NCBI GenBank assembly: GCA_947623455.1
Contig: OX392529.1
Coordinates: forward strand, 56,129,186 to 56,193,185
Direction of reading: 5' to 3'
DNA from: Mimachlamys varia
Lineage: Eukaryota > Mollusca > Bivalvia > Pectinida > Pectinidae
Length of the DNA stretch: 64,000 nt
The notes beneath the pieces were generated by a model. It saw only the letters and a list, made by a program, of their open reading frames with translations. It made no database searches and was not told where the DNA came from. The translations under genes were made by a program, and so were the position numbers. The first letter of the stretch is position 1, and each line of letters opens with the position of its first letter. Below, piece by piece: positions 11,801 to 21,491 of the stretch.

Positions 11801-14800
11801 GGGGTCAACTAGGGCCAACATGTACATACCATCAAAGTGTCATCCCATGCTGATAATTTGATACAAGTAAGAATGAATTCCAATACAAATCCAACAAATA
11901 ATAGTCAAAAATGTGATTTCCCTATATAAACTATAGTAAAGTTTACCCCCTCCCCAGGGGCAAACATGAGACCCCAGGGTCATGAAATTCACAATTTTGG
12001 TAAAGCACCTTAAGACCCTTCCATCTATGAAGAGTATTTGATTCTACCATATCTGAGAGTAAAGAAGAAGATTTTTGCAATTTTTGTCAATTTGACCCTT
12101 TTTGGCCCCGCCCTCCAGCCCCTGGGGGTCAACTAGGGCCAACATGCACATACCATCAAAGTGTCATCCCATGCTGATAATTTTATACAAGTTAGAATGA
12201 ATTCCAATACAAATCCAACAAAAAATAGTCAAAAATGTGATTTCCCTATATAAACTATAGTAAAGTTTACCCCCTCCCCAGAGGCAAACATGAGACCCCA
12301 GGGTCATGAAATTCACAATTTTGGTAAAGCACCTTAAGACCCTTCCATCTATGAAGAGTATTTGATTCTGCCATATCTAAGAGTAGAGAAGAAGATTTTT
12401 GAAATGTTTGTCAATTTGACCCTTTTTGGCCCCGCCCACCAGCCCCTGGGGGTCAACTAGGGCCAACATGCACATACCATCAAAGTGTCATCCCATGCTG
12501 ATAATTTTATACAAGTTAGAATGAATTCCAATACAAATCCAACAAATAATAGTCAAAAATGTGATTTCCCTATATACACTATAGTAAAGTTTACCCCCTC
12601 CCCAGGGGCAAACATGAGACCCCAGAGTCATAAAATTCACAATTTTGGTAAAGCACCTTAAGACCCTTCCATCTATGAAGAGTATTTGATTCTACCATAT
12701 CTGAGAGTAGAGAAGAAGATTTTTGAAATGTTTGTCAATTTGACCCTTTTTGGCCCCGCCCACCAGCCCCTGGGGGTCAACTAGGGCCAACATGCACATA
12801 CCATCAAAGTGTCATCCCATGCTGATAATTTTATACAAGTTAGAATGAATTCCAATACAAATCCAACAAATAATAGTCAAAAATGTGATTTCCCTATATA
12901 CACTATAGTAAAGTTTACCCCCTCCCCAGGGGCAAACATGAGACCCCAGAGTCATGAAATTCACAATTTTGGTAAAGCACCTTAAGACCCTTCCATCTAT
13001 GAAGAGTATTTGATTCTACCATATCTGAGAGTAGAGAAGAAGATTTTTGAAATTTTTGTAAATTTGACCCTTTTTGGCCCCGCCCTCTAGCCCCTGGGGG
13101 TCAACTAGGGCCAACATGCACATACCATCAAAGTGTCATCCCATGCTGATAATTTGATACAAGTAAGAATGAATTCCAATACAAATCCAACAAATAATAG
13201 TCAAAAATGTGATTTCCCTATATAAACTATAGTAAAGTTTACCCCCTCCCCAGGGGCAAACATGAGACCCCAGGGTCATGAAATTCACAATTTTGGTAAA
13301 GCACCTTAAGACCCTTCCATCTATGAAGAGTATTTGATTCTACCATATCTGAGAGTAGAGGAGAAGATTTTTGAAGTTTTAGTCAATTTGACCCTTTTTG
13401 GCCCCGCCCCGCATGCCCCTGGGGGGTGGGGACCATATAATTCACAATTTTGGTTCACCCTCAGCCATTGAAGCTTCCTGTAAAATTTCATTGAATTTGG
13501 TTCAGCGGTTTTGGAGAAGAAGTCGAAAACGTAAAAAGTTTACGGATGCACGACGCACGACGCACGACAGACGACGGACGACGACGGACAAAAGGCGATT
13601 AGAATAGGTCACTTGAGACTTCGTCTCAGGTGACCTAAAAATAAAGTCATAGTTATGAAGTTTCCAGTCAATTAAAGCAGTTGAAAGGTTGGCATTATTT
13701 GAGTGAAAGCACTTAAGATTTGCTGAAACATGGATACCAAAAAGGCATTGAAACTTGATACTTTTTGTTAAGTAATGCATTAAGTCATATCTTTGAAATC
13801 TTAGGTTTTCCTTTCTACTATTTTTTTTTCTGAATCTGAATCTGAAATTGGACCTTAGGTTTCTAGAAATGCTTTTTAAAATGATTCGTCTGTGAAACCC
13901 CGGTAACTTTGAGCTCACTAACCTGTCTGACAAAAAGGTGGGTCCTTGTATCCCCACTCACACTCGAAGAAGCTGCACGCTCCGTCTACGTTAGAGCAGC
14001 CTCCAGTGTTCGGCAGGCAGTGACATACGCCCGTACAGTTAACACCAAAATTTCCCTCCGGACACTCTGGCGGTCGCAAACATAGAAAAATGGCGAAATA
14101 AAATGTTGTTCAGCAATATGACATGCACTGCCATTGATAAGAATGTATTTAGCCCTTTAAACTTCTTACGATATGAAAACGAGGCCTTGAATTCAAGATT
14201 TCTTGAAGTACAAGAACAATTTAAGCTTTCTCTTGCCTCTTCATGGAAAAATTATCTTCAATAAATTCAATTTTCAGAATTTGAAAAAAAAATTATAGAT
14301 ATTTTTCTGAAATTATTATAACTGAATTATCTACTTTATTTGGAAATAATTAATGAATATGTATTCTTGGCAAATCTATGCTTTATTTACTTCTAGTGAG
14401 GATGAAGCTTTGGCTATCAGTAATTAAGATAGCCTTCTGGATGACCTGAAACAAGACTGTTTTGGTTCTATAATGATAATGGATTGTCTCCCTTGAATAC
14501 CTTGACAAGCAGTCCCAGTGAGGATGAAGCCCGGCTGACAGCCACTACACTGCGTGATACCAGGACCGGAACAAATTGTGCATTCTTTATGGCAAGCTGT
14601 AGAAATATCAATTTAATATGATTATGTGAAGTTATCAGACTTTTAACACCATCAACAATTCCAATGATTTTAATGCAGAAAATATTTAAAATCATTTATG
14701 GCCATAAAATTTTTATATTCATGGTTTTCTTTTTTTTCCTTATAAAAGATTTCATTAGGAATGATTCCATGCATTACAAATCCTTTTAGTCAATAAAGTT

Positions 14801-17800
14801 TTTAAAATCTACTTTAATTTTGAACCCTGAAAGTCAACAATTATAGCATATTTGTTAATTAACCTCTGAAATCCTGAATGATTGAGATCTCCCTCATTCC
14901 AAATTACCAATGCCGGAGAAAGTTTGTGAAATGCAACTGAAATTGCAATACTGAATTGTCCTTTGAATCCTTAGTTATGTATCAAAATAAGTCCACAAAG
15001 CATGCATTTAATCCAGACACACCTGTTATAGTCATTACACACACCCTGTAGTTTCCGACTAAGTGCGCTTTTCGACTTAAATGAGGGAGTTTTTGAGGGA
15101 GATTGGAAAATTTTGGTCACAACGAGAGATTCGCCTGTCCTAATGAGGGAGGGTTAACAGGTATATATGTTATAGATTCAGACATTGTATATGATTCCTA
15201 CCTTTGCAGGTTCCACCATCGTTGCTGTCGGCATAGTAACCAACTGCCTTACACTGGCCACATGACCCAGGTCCCGCATCAGAACATTGGAGGGCACAGG
15301 AAACATCACAGTCTATATGTCAATAATAACCAACAATTATTCAACAGGAAAAAAACACAGCAACATAGACAACATTTAACAGTAAAGTTTGTCCACACAT
15401 TTCTAACAAACAATTTATCTGAAAATAAGTTACATGTCAAATATAAAGCTGGATATACTTAGCTATTTCTACTACAGCTGTGGAGCATGAAAATTTCCAT
15501 GAAAGAATTTGACATATTATGTTCATGTCATTTAACATTATATTGACTGGTAAGAATTATGTCCCCTCTGTGAGCTACGGTGGACCCAAGAATGTAACAT
15601 CACCTTAGATTTTAAAAAAGGAAGAAAAAGATACCGCGACATTTCTCAATAAAACTGTTTCTAGGCCTTATACGTATATACTCCACAATGACGAACTTAC
15701 CGCGACACTCTGTGGTGGCTGGGGTACCAGCTGAAATGTCTGCTGGGGTTGAGAAACAAAACTGTCCGTCACCACATGTGGGGTTACATGTCTGGGCACC
15801 TACAAAACAGTAGCACCATATTAATATTTATTCAAATCACAACTTATATATATACAATTACAGGGATAATTCTGGCTCTTAAAATCAATGGGAGAATTTG
15901 AGGGATTTTATGGGATTGGGAAAATTTCTATGACATTTTTCTGTATAAAGTAATACAATTTTGAATTTTTAGAGATTTTCAGGATAAATATGGGTAAAAA
16001 TTCCATAATCTCGCCCCAAAGTGATGTCTGCATTTAATAAATATAAAATATAATAAATTTACGACATGTAGTTCACATTTTAACCTTCGGATCAATAACA
16101 CTAAGAGTATATATATCATACTCTGTATTTACTGGTAATAATTAGATATTTAATGACATAGAAACACAAATGACGAAGGAAAACAATTTTAACTCATGCC
16201 CTGTCTGCAGGTCTCCAACTCACGATCTATTCGGCACCAAAAGGCCTAGCCAGCAATACCCGCGGCGGTTACCACTGTGCCAACTCCACATCCTTAAAGA
16301 GGATGTTTTAGTGTCGCAGTGATAGACAGCTAGTCTAGCAGTGAATTTGTACAGTTTATGAGTTTTATTTCCAATTCAAAGGTGTAAACTGAATGTTTAT
16401 AATTTACTATTTGTATACCTGGTAAGTACAGTGTACCATCGATCTATCGCCACCCGAATCCACCGCCACCCTCGCATACTGCCACCTAAACCTCTAGGTA
16501 AAGTACAGTGTACCCTTGACCTATCGCCACCCGAATCTACCGCCACCCTCGCATACTGCCACCTAAACCTCTAGAAAGGATTTCTGTCTTATATAATTCC
16601 CTCGTTAAGTTTGCCACCCTCGCACATCGCCATCCGCCACACCCTTTTAAAATACTAACGTCCCGAATCGCTATACATTTCCCTCTACGATAACGCCATA
16701 TTGTTCTGTTTTTGGAGATCGAGGAAATCTTTAGTGTTCCATTTGGAATGGCTGCATGCGGCAAAAGAAGATTTTTCAGACAAAAATTTGTGCCAATGTA
16801 GATCTATATGACGATATAATACTAAGCTTGTTTTTAATAAAATGTTTGAAATTCAATCTTTTATGCAATTTGATTCATGGTAGTAATTCTCATAATTCGA
16901 TACTATCGCCACCCTCTTTATACTTCCATAATTGCTGCGGACGAAAGGTAGGCGGTATAACGAGGGTACACTGTAGGTGGAGATTGTGTAACAGGAAAGG
17001 GAATAGTGTGCTTCCACCTGGGATCAAACTCTCGATCTTCAGGTTCCTAGTTGGATGCTCTACCACTGAGCTAAATTCAGGGAAATTCCCTCTAGCTCGA
17101 AGCTAGGAATTGCCATCTAAATCCTATGTACAATAAAAATCTGCCACAATACATGTATACAGAGTATATCAATATACATGTATATTATATCAGGGCCCAC
17201 AGACATTTCTATTGGATTTTCTAGTCTTTCTCAGATGAAATGTGTCTAGCTCACACAAAACAATCAATAATATTTTCTAGCTGCAGGTATGGCTGTCACG
17301 CTCATTATCACATAGTAATTGATGATTCGAGGGATATTGATTTTAACTCCAGCACCAATACTGCATCTCCCTCATAGTGTATGACTTGAGTTTTATTTCT
17401 TTCTAAATGAACAGTTTTATTTCTAAATGAACAGTTTTATTATCCAATATGGTCATTTCCTTCTCCATTTTATATCCTTTTTGATTTGATAACTGATACA
17501 TAAAACATTAATTAAATTACTAATGTGCATGTATGAACACGACATGTAACCATTTTAAATAGGAATGTGTGGTAATGACAAAAGGCTTAAATTGTTAATT
17601 CTTGCACAACTATTTTTTTACTTTGCTTATATTTACAATTTTCATACGATGACTATAATGATACCTTATCACATCATACATAATATAATCATCAGCCAGA
17701 GTAACCTCCCCTTCGGTCAGATTATTACCGCCCTTTATATACTGTAAGAGAATAGGGTCATGTAATAAATATTAATCCACAATTTGACCACAAAAGAACT

Positions 17801-20800
17801 ATAATGCCTGAGTGCATCAGCTGTATGCACTGTATTGCAACATACAGTGTAGATATGTCATGATAAATCTAAGATGGAGAATGATGAATGTTGGTCACAT
17901 TGAGGCTCATATCCTGTAAAAGCCCATCCCCCACCTATGACTTTAATTTAATACATTGGTCCCCTGGGCTTATTGCCAGAGAAATATGGTAGATAGAGGC
18001 AGTGGAACAGCATAATGAGCATATAGAGATAATAAGGATTGTAATAAACATATCAGAGCTAAGACAAGTACATTTGTATGATACCAATTTATACTATGTG
18101 GTAGATTGATAATTCGCATACATGTATTTTGTTTTGCTTATTCACAATTGTAATATTTATATTGCTTTCATTTCTGATTAAAGACAATATAGACAAATAG
18201 TATTTATAAACAGGTAGAAGGTTAAAAGACAGGTAGTTATTAACAGGTTGTAACTAATAGATAGATAACTGTCTATAGGAGGTTGGTTTGGACAATTGGT
18301 AAATATAGGCAGGTGGTAGGAATATACAGGTGGTTGTAGTAGACAGTTGGTAGATATATAGATAGGTGGTTGTTATAGACAGGGTGTATGCATAGACAGG
18401 TGGTTGTTGTAGACAGGTGGTAGATATAGACAGGTGTTTGTTGTAAACAGGTGGTAACTATATAGATAGGTGGTTGTTGTATACAGGTGGTAGAGATAGA
18501 CAAGTGGTTGTTGTAGACAGGTGGTAGATGAAGACAGGTGGTTGTTGTAGACAGGGGAACATATAGACAGGTGGTTGTTGTAGACAGGGGTACATAAAGA
18601 CATGTGGTAGATATAGACAGATGGTAGATATAGACAGGTGGTTGTTGTAGACAGGGGTACATATAGATAGGTGGTTGTTGTAGACAGGTGGTAGATATAG
18701 ACAGGTGGTTGTTGCAGACAGGTGGTAAATATAGACAGGTGGTTGTTGTAGACAGGGGAACATATAGACAGGTGGTAGTTATAGACAGGTGGTAGGTATA
18801 CATAGGTGGTAGTTATAGACAGATGGTAGTTATAGACAGGTGGTAGATATAAACAGGTGGTAGATATAGACAGGTGGTAGGTATAGACAGGTGGTAGGTA
18901 TAGACAGGTGGTTGGTATAGACAGGTGGTAGTTATAGACAGGTGGTAGTTATAGGCAGGTGGTAGATATAGACAGGTGGTAGATATAGACAGGAGGTAGG
19001 TATAGACAGGTGGTAGTTATAGGCAGGTGGTAGATATAGACAGGTGGTAGATATAGACAGGTGGTAGGTATAGACAGGTGGTAGGTATAGGCAGGTGGTA
19101 GATATAGACATGTGGTTGTTGTAGACGGGGGGTAGTTATAGACAGGTGGTTGTTGAAGAAAGTGGGTACATATAGACAGGTGGTTATTATAGACAGGTGG
19201 TAGATATAGACAGGTGGTAGATATAGACAGGTGATTGTTATAGACAGGTGATAGATTTAGACAGGTGGTTTTTGTAGACAAGAGGTAGATATAAAGACAG
19301 GTGGTTGTTGTAGACAGGTGGTAGATGAAGACAGGTGGTTGTTGTAGACAGGGGAACATATAGACAGGTGGTTGTTGTAGACAGGGGTACATAAAGACAT
19401 GTGGTAGATATAGACAGATGGTAGATATAGACAGGTGGTTGTTGTAGACAGGGGTACATATAGATAGGTGGTTGTTGTAGACAGGTGGTAGATATAGACA
19501 GGTGGTTGTTGCAGACAGGTGGTAAATATAGACAGGTGGTTGTTGTAGACAGGGGAACATATAGACAGGTGGTTGTTGTAGACAGGGGTACATAAAGACA
19601 TGTGGTAGATATAGACAGATGGTAGATATTGACAGGTGGTTGGTGTAGACAGATGGTAGATATTGACAGGTGGTTGTTGTAGACAGGGGGTACTATAGAT
19701 AGGTGGTTGTTGTAGACAGGTGGTAGATATAGACAGGTGGTTGTTGTAGATAGGGGGTGCTATAGATAGGTGGTTGTTGTAGACAGGTGGTAGATATAGA
19801 CAGGTGGTTGTTGTAGACAGGTGTTTGTTGTAGACAGGGGTGGACATATAGACAGGTGTTACGGCAGTATATACACGTAGATGGGTGGCGTTTTAGATAG
19901 TTACTTGCTATAGATAGACACTTTAATATTTTACAAGCAAAATTGTTTTGAAAATTTCACTACCATTGTCACTATAGTATTAACCCAGCAAAGGAGACTG
20001 GAAGGTTGTGTACCTAACATGATGATTTATGTTTAGGGACCATTGATCTGTACTGCAGTTTTATGAATATTTTATGTGTATTTTGCACGAACACAAGTAA
20101 AACTGACATTTATGATTGTATGTCCAGAGCGAGATTGCGTGAATCTTTCGCACTATCCTGTTGATACAATGATAGTTCCCATTAATTAGTGATGTGATCT
20201 AACAACAAGCTTCCCTTCCCTTTTCAGCATTGCTTGGTTTGGTTTTGTTTGTTTGTGTTTAATGTCCTATTAAAAGCTAAGGTCATTTCAGGACGTGTCA
20301 GGTTTGTAGAGTTGGAGAAAAATCAATGATGATTGAACTCGGAGGAAAACCGCTGCCCCTCATTGAAAGCCTTGAACCCGGGACCCAGAGGTGGAGGGAT
20401 AGTGGTAGCAGAATGTCAGATACCTTAACAAGTTGGTTACCGTGACCCAGAGGTGGAGGGATAGTGGTAGCAGAATGTCAGACACCTTGACCACTTGGTC
20501 ACCATGACCCAGAGGTGGAGGGTTAGTGGTAGCAGAATGTCAGACACCTTAACAAGTTGGCCACCGAGACCCAGAGGTGGAGGGATAGTGGTAGCAGAAT
20601 GTCAGATACTTTAACAAGTTGGCCACCGTGACCCAGAGGTGGAGGGATAGTGGTAGCAGAATGTCAGATACTTTAACAAGTTGGCCACCACGACCCAGAG
20701 GTGGAGGGATAGTGGTAGCAGAATGTCAGATACCTTAACAAGTTGGCCACCACGACCCAGAGGTGGAGGGATAGTGGTAGCAGAATGTCAGATACTTTAA

Positions 20801-21491
20801 CAAGTTGGCCACCGTGACCCAGAGGTGGAGGGATAGTGGTAGCAGAATGTCAGATACTTTAACAAGTTGGCCACCGTGACCCAGAGGTGGAGGGATAGTG
20901 GTAGCAGAATGTCAGATACTTTAACAAGTTGGCCACCGTGACCCAGAGGTGGAGGGATAGTGGTAGCAGAATGTCAGATACCTTAACCACTCTGCCACTG
21001 CAACCTAGATGTGGAGAGCTAGTAATAGCCGAATATCAGACATCTCCATGGCACTTGACCACCATGACCCTGAGGTGGATGGCTATTTGATTGCAGAATG
21101 TCAGACACCTTCACCCCTTGGCCACTGCGACCTAGTGTTGGAGGGCTAGTGGTGGCAGAATGTCAGACACCTAAGCCACTTGGCCACTGTTACCCTGAGG
21201 TGGAGGGATAGTGGTAGCAGAATGTTAGACAACTTTAATCACTTGGCCACCACAGCAGAGTGATGGAGGGCTAGTGGTAGCAGAATGTCAGACATCTTAA
21301 CCACTTGGTCACAGTGACCCAGAGACTAGTGGAATCAGAGTATTAGACACCTTAACTTTTAATTTGACCACTATAACCCTCTTTTTGCATTGTAACTAAG
21401 CACAAGCAGTGCAATACTTACTGACGGAGTTGAAACTCGGTAGAGCCACAAACCCCGCAGCCAGAAATAGGATGAGTCCTGGAGGTAACAT
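5577..21491 (-). CDS. Multi-exon cell-surface protein: signal peptide, Cys-rich/EGF-like modules, fibronectin III (3' part outside window)
   Basis: Eight coding exons on the minus strand join in frame: 21422-21491, 15701-15799, 15202-15312, 14501-14596, 13923-14066, 9398-9532, 7870-7990 and 5577-5800 (1000 nt, about 333 residues). The order is a signal peptide (MLPPGLILFLAAGFVALPSF), two short Cys-rich segments, a TICSGPGITQCSGC growth-factor-receptor-like segment, two EGF/laminin-type modules (ECPEGNFGVNCTGVCHC; ECVNQYGKNCKYDCHC), then one fibronectin III domain (residues about 219-330). The first five introns are phase 1, typical of extracellular modules. The last exon ends in a donor in phase 1, so more exons follow to the left. 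Such ectodomains occur in molluscan Tie-like kinases, receptor tyrosine phosphatases and MEGF-type scavenger receptors. No kinase, phosphatase or membrane segment is visible, so the class is undecided. Secretion or surface location is inferred from the signal peptide. Confidence 0.88.
6693..7076 (+). mobile_element. MITE flanked by TTAA, ends AGGCCCAATATACGTAAC (copy 1)
   Basis: 384 bp with inverted ends AGGCCCAATATACGTAACTT and TTACGTATATTGGGCCT, flanked by TTAA on both sides. It has no coding capacity. TTAA targets are used by piggyBac and Kolobok; the purine-rich AGG start fits Kolobok better than the CCC start of piggyBac, but this is inference. Other copies are at 7439, 25084 (truncated) and 47428. 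Confidence 0.85.
7439..7830 (-). mobile_element. TTAA-flanked MITE, copy 2 (inverted)
   Basis: 392-bp relative of the element at 6693 in the opposite orientation, flanked by TTAA at 7435-7438 and 7831-7834. It lies in the same intron and ends only about 40 bp from the donor side of the exon at 7870-7990. Confidence 0.85.
7870..7990 (-). CDS. Exon 7 of minus-strand receptor-like gene: first half of fibronectin III domain
   Basis: Encodes LPRLRIPPTITGNECGNV and then VTWQAWDESVDKGQGPIYNY, with the conserved B-strand Trp of FN3. Donor GTGAGT at 7869 leaves CA, completed to Gln by the first base of the next exon. The acceptor is CAG before 7990. An alternative acceptor 2 bases downstream would fit if the preceding exon ended at 9402 instead of 9398. 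Confidence 0.88.
8360..8515. mobile_element. Foldback (snap-back) element, about 155 bp
   Basis: Near-palindrome: TTAACTTGAATC...CTTATGTTATGG and ACTGGAGTGTACTCT on the left pair with AGAGTACACTCCATTTT and CCATAACAT...GATTCAAGTTAA on the right. The tip is AAACCGCGAAGCGGTTT. It is non-coding, a MITE or foldback-type repeat. Confidence 0.7.
8852..9320 (+). mobile_element. Composite MITE: TTTCTACCACAATA-ended part plus 140-bp hairpin (copy 1)
   Basis: The left part (8852-9161) has inverted ends TTTCTACCACAATA and ATTGTTGTGGTAAAAC. The right part (about 9179-9320) is a long palindrome with arms beginning GGTTATTGGATATGGAATTT. The same two parts, in the same relative arrangement but inverted, occur at 57674-58121. 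No protein is encoded. Confidence 0.75.
9398..9532 (-). CDS. Exon 6 of minus-strand receptor-like gene: EGF/laminin-type module
   Basis: With one base from the previous exon it reads ECVNQYGKNCKYDCHCPVND and later GQCAEGYAGPGCQ, an eight-Cys EGF-laminin/MEGF-type repeat. The acceptor is TTACAG before 9532. The donor is probably GTCAGT at 9397, which keeps phase 1 into the next exon; a GTAGGT four bases earlier is the alternative. Confidence 0.88.
9720..9800. mobile_element. 81-bp MITE, TCATTCACCCCTGAA ends
   Basis: Starts TCATTCACCCCTGAAATATC and ends CTTCAGGGGTGAATGA, a clean inverted repeat. It is a relative of the element at 5154. A TA microsatellite lies just before it at about 9658-9681. 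Confidence 0.7.
10460..13400. repeat. Satellite core, about 325-bp unit
   Basis: Monomers run from CTATAGTAAAGTTTACCCCC through ATGAGACCCCAGGGTCATGA and TCTATGAAGAGTATTTGATT to TGTGATTTCCCTATATAAA. Five central copies are nearly identical; the first is more diverged and is split from the rest by the insertion at 10811-11605. No open frame is conserved across units. Confidence 0.9.
10811..11605. mobile_element. Second satellite-bearing element nested in a monomer
   Basis: Begins GAACTGTAAGCCGATGGCTG just after ATAAACTA and ends with the hairpin TATACCCCCCCTAACTTCGT/GCGGGGGGGTATA, after which AACTATAG resumes the host monomer. The short repeat (A)ACTA flanks it. Inside are three units of about 158 bp (GGTTACCATGGCAACCAAAA ... 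GGAGTTGTCCGGACAAC) and an ACAGACAGACGGACAGAC tract. A relative is at about 34283-34966. Confidence 0.75.
13923..14066 (-). CDS. Exon 5 of minus-strand receptor-like gene: EGF-like module
   Basis: Encodes ECPEGNFGVNCTGVCHCLPN and then CSFFECEWGYKDPPFCQT with closely spaced cysteines of an EGF/MEGF repeat. The acceptor is CCGCCAG before 14066 and the donor GTTAGTGAG at 13922. Both ends are in phase 1. Confidence 0.9.
14501..14596 (-). CDS. Exon 4 of minus-strand receptor-like gene: Cys-rich (growth-factor-receptor-like) segment
   Basis: Encodes ACHKECTICSGPGITQCSGC then QPGFILTGTACQ, the C-x2-C / C-x2-C spacing of furin-like or GCC repeats. The acceptor is TTTCTACAG before 14596 and the donor GTATTC at 14500. 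Symmetric phase 1 exon. Confidence 0.88.
14865..15165 (-). mobile_element. MITE with TTAACC ends and GAGGGAG motifs (copy 1)
   Basis: About 300 bp beginning TTAACCTCTGAAATCC with TCTCCCTCATTCC, and ending AATGAGGGAGGGTTAACAGG. An inverted relative is at about 55112-55425 (TTAACCCTCCCTCATTATGA ... GGTTTCAGAGATTATAATG). Non-coding; the class is undetermined. Confidence 0.6.
15202..15312 (-). CDS. Exon 3 of minus-strand receptor-like gene: Cys-rich segment
   Basis: Encodes DCDVSCALQCSDAGPGSCGQ then CKAVGYYADSNDGGTCK. The acceptor is GACATATAG before 15312 and the donor GTAGGA at 15201. Phase 1 at both ends joins exactly to the neighbours. Confidence 0.88.
15701..15799 (-). CDS. Exon 2 of minus-strand receptor-like gene: first Cys-rich segment after the signal peptide
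   Basis: Encodes SAQTCNPTCGDGQFCFSTPA and then DISAGTPATTECR. The acceptor is TTTTGTAG before 15799 and the donor GTAAGT at 15700. Signal cleavage probably falls close to the SAQ junction. Confidence 0.88.
15862..16020 (+). mobile_element. MITE fragment, CAGGGATA family
   Basis: AGGGATAATTCTGGCTCTTA followed by GAATTTGAGGGATTTTATGG matches, in inverse orientation, the element at 33397-33577 (AAATCCCTCAAATTCTCCCA ... AGTATCCCTGA). The right end here is not clear. Confidence 0.5.
16200..16290 (-). mobile_element. tRNA-derived SINE head (degenerate)
   Basis: On the minus strand GTTGGCACAGTGGTAACC resembles a Pol III A box, and GTGAGTTGGAGACC about 55 nt later sits where a B box belongs. The body is not recognisable. 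Confidence 0.45.
16429..16973. mobile_element. pogo/Tigger-like MITE with duplicated left end
   Basis: Ends CAGTGTACCCTTGACCTATC (16506) and GGCGGTATAACGAGGGTACACTG (to 16973) are inverted copies flanked by TA. CAGT ends with a TA duplication are typical of pogo/Tigger. A second, partial left end (CAGTGTACCATCGATCTATC) lies at 16429, directly before the full one. No transposase is encoded. Confidence 0.75.
17011..17077 (-). mobile_element. tRNA-like SINE head
   Basis: Minus strand: TTTAGCTCAGTGGTAGAGCA (A box) and GAGAGTTTGATCCCAGG (B box) about 50 nt apart, a tRNA-like stretch. It lacks the paired acceptor stem needed for a functional tRNA, so a SINE head is the better reading. Confidence 0.6.
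18190..19870. repeat. Minisatellite, about 17-bp unit (GACAGGTGGTAGATATA)
   Basis: About 95 copies alternate between GACAGGTGGTAGATATA and GACAGGTGGTTGTTGTA. A segment of about 270 bp at 18521 is repeated at 19319, 798 bp away, with the same pattern of variants. It lies in the long first coding intron of the minus-strand gene. Long open frames here come from the repeat. Confidence 0.95.
20236..20400 (-). mobile_element. tRNA-derived SINE that founds the 62-bp array
   Basis: Minus strand: B box CCGGGTTCAAGGC (about 20369-20380), a body with GGTTTTCCTCCGAGTTC, and a tail AATAGGACATTAAACACAAA followed by CAAAC repeats, a 3' end common in molluscan SINEs. The A-box part is represented by the adjoining tandem array. 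Confidence 0.75.
20378..21340 (-). repeat. 62-bp tandem array derived from a SINE head
   Basis: About ten close copies of GACCCAGAGGTGGAGGGATA ... AAGTTGGCCACCGT, then about five diverged ones to 21340. On the minus strand each unit reads GGTGGCCAACTTGTTAA... and corresponds to the A-box region of the SINE at 20236-20400. Confidence 0.88.
21422..21491 (-). CDS. Exon 1 (coding) of minus-strand receptor-like gene: signal peptide
   Basis: ATG at 21491 is followed by a classic signal peptide of 23 codons (MLPPGLILFLAAGFVALPSF) and donor GTAAGT at 21421 in phase 1. An in-frame TAG upstream within the same exon supports this start. The exon begins at 21534 after a strong acceptor (TTTCTGTTTGACAG), so 43 nt of 5' UTR are present here and the cap site lies in an upstream exon. 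Confidence 0.88.

Larger units (their letters stand above)
10137..13638. mobile_element. Helitron-like element with tandem-repeat core
   Basis: The left end carries the palindrome GGCCCATGGGCC (10144-10155) and CGGTCACCTGA. The right end carries the hairpin TGAGACTTCGTCTCA (13614-13628), six bases, then CTAA (13635-13638). A 3' hairpin shortly before CTRR is the Helitron signature. The core is a satellite of about 325-bp units starting at about 10460, 11613, 11936, 12260, 12588, 12913 and 13230. No Rep/helicase gene is present, so it is non-autonomous. Bivalve elements of this build (Pearl-type, HINE-type) are known; assignment here is inference from structure. Confidence 0.7.

Noticed and set aside
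13502..13957. 151-codon minus-strand open frame overlapping exon 5
   Set aside because: It runs from the Helitron-like end across the intron in a frame different from the EGF-like exon; chance.
17011..17077. Functional tRNA gene (also 29389-29462, 29955-30021, 34070-34150, 41740-41830)
   Set aside because: A and B boxes are present but acceptor stems do not pair and SINE-type sequence follows, so these are SINE heads.
18273..19847. Tyr/Leu/Thr-rich repeat proteins on the minus strand
   Set aside because: Overlapping frames through a 17-bp minisatellite inside an intron, with no start or splice support.
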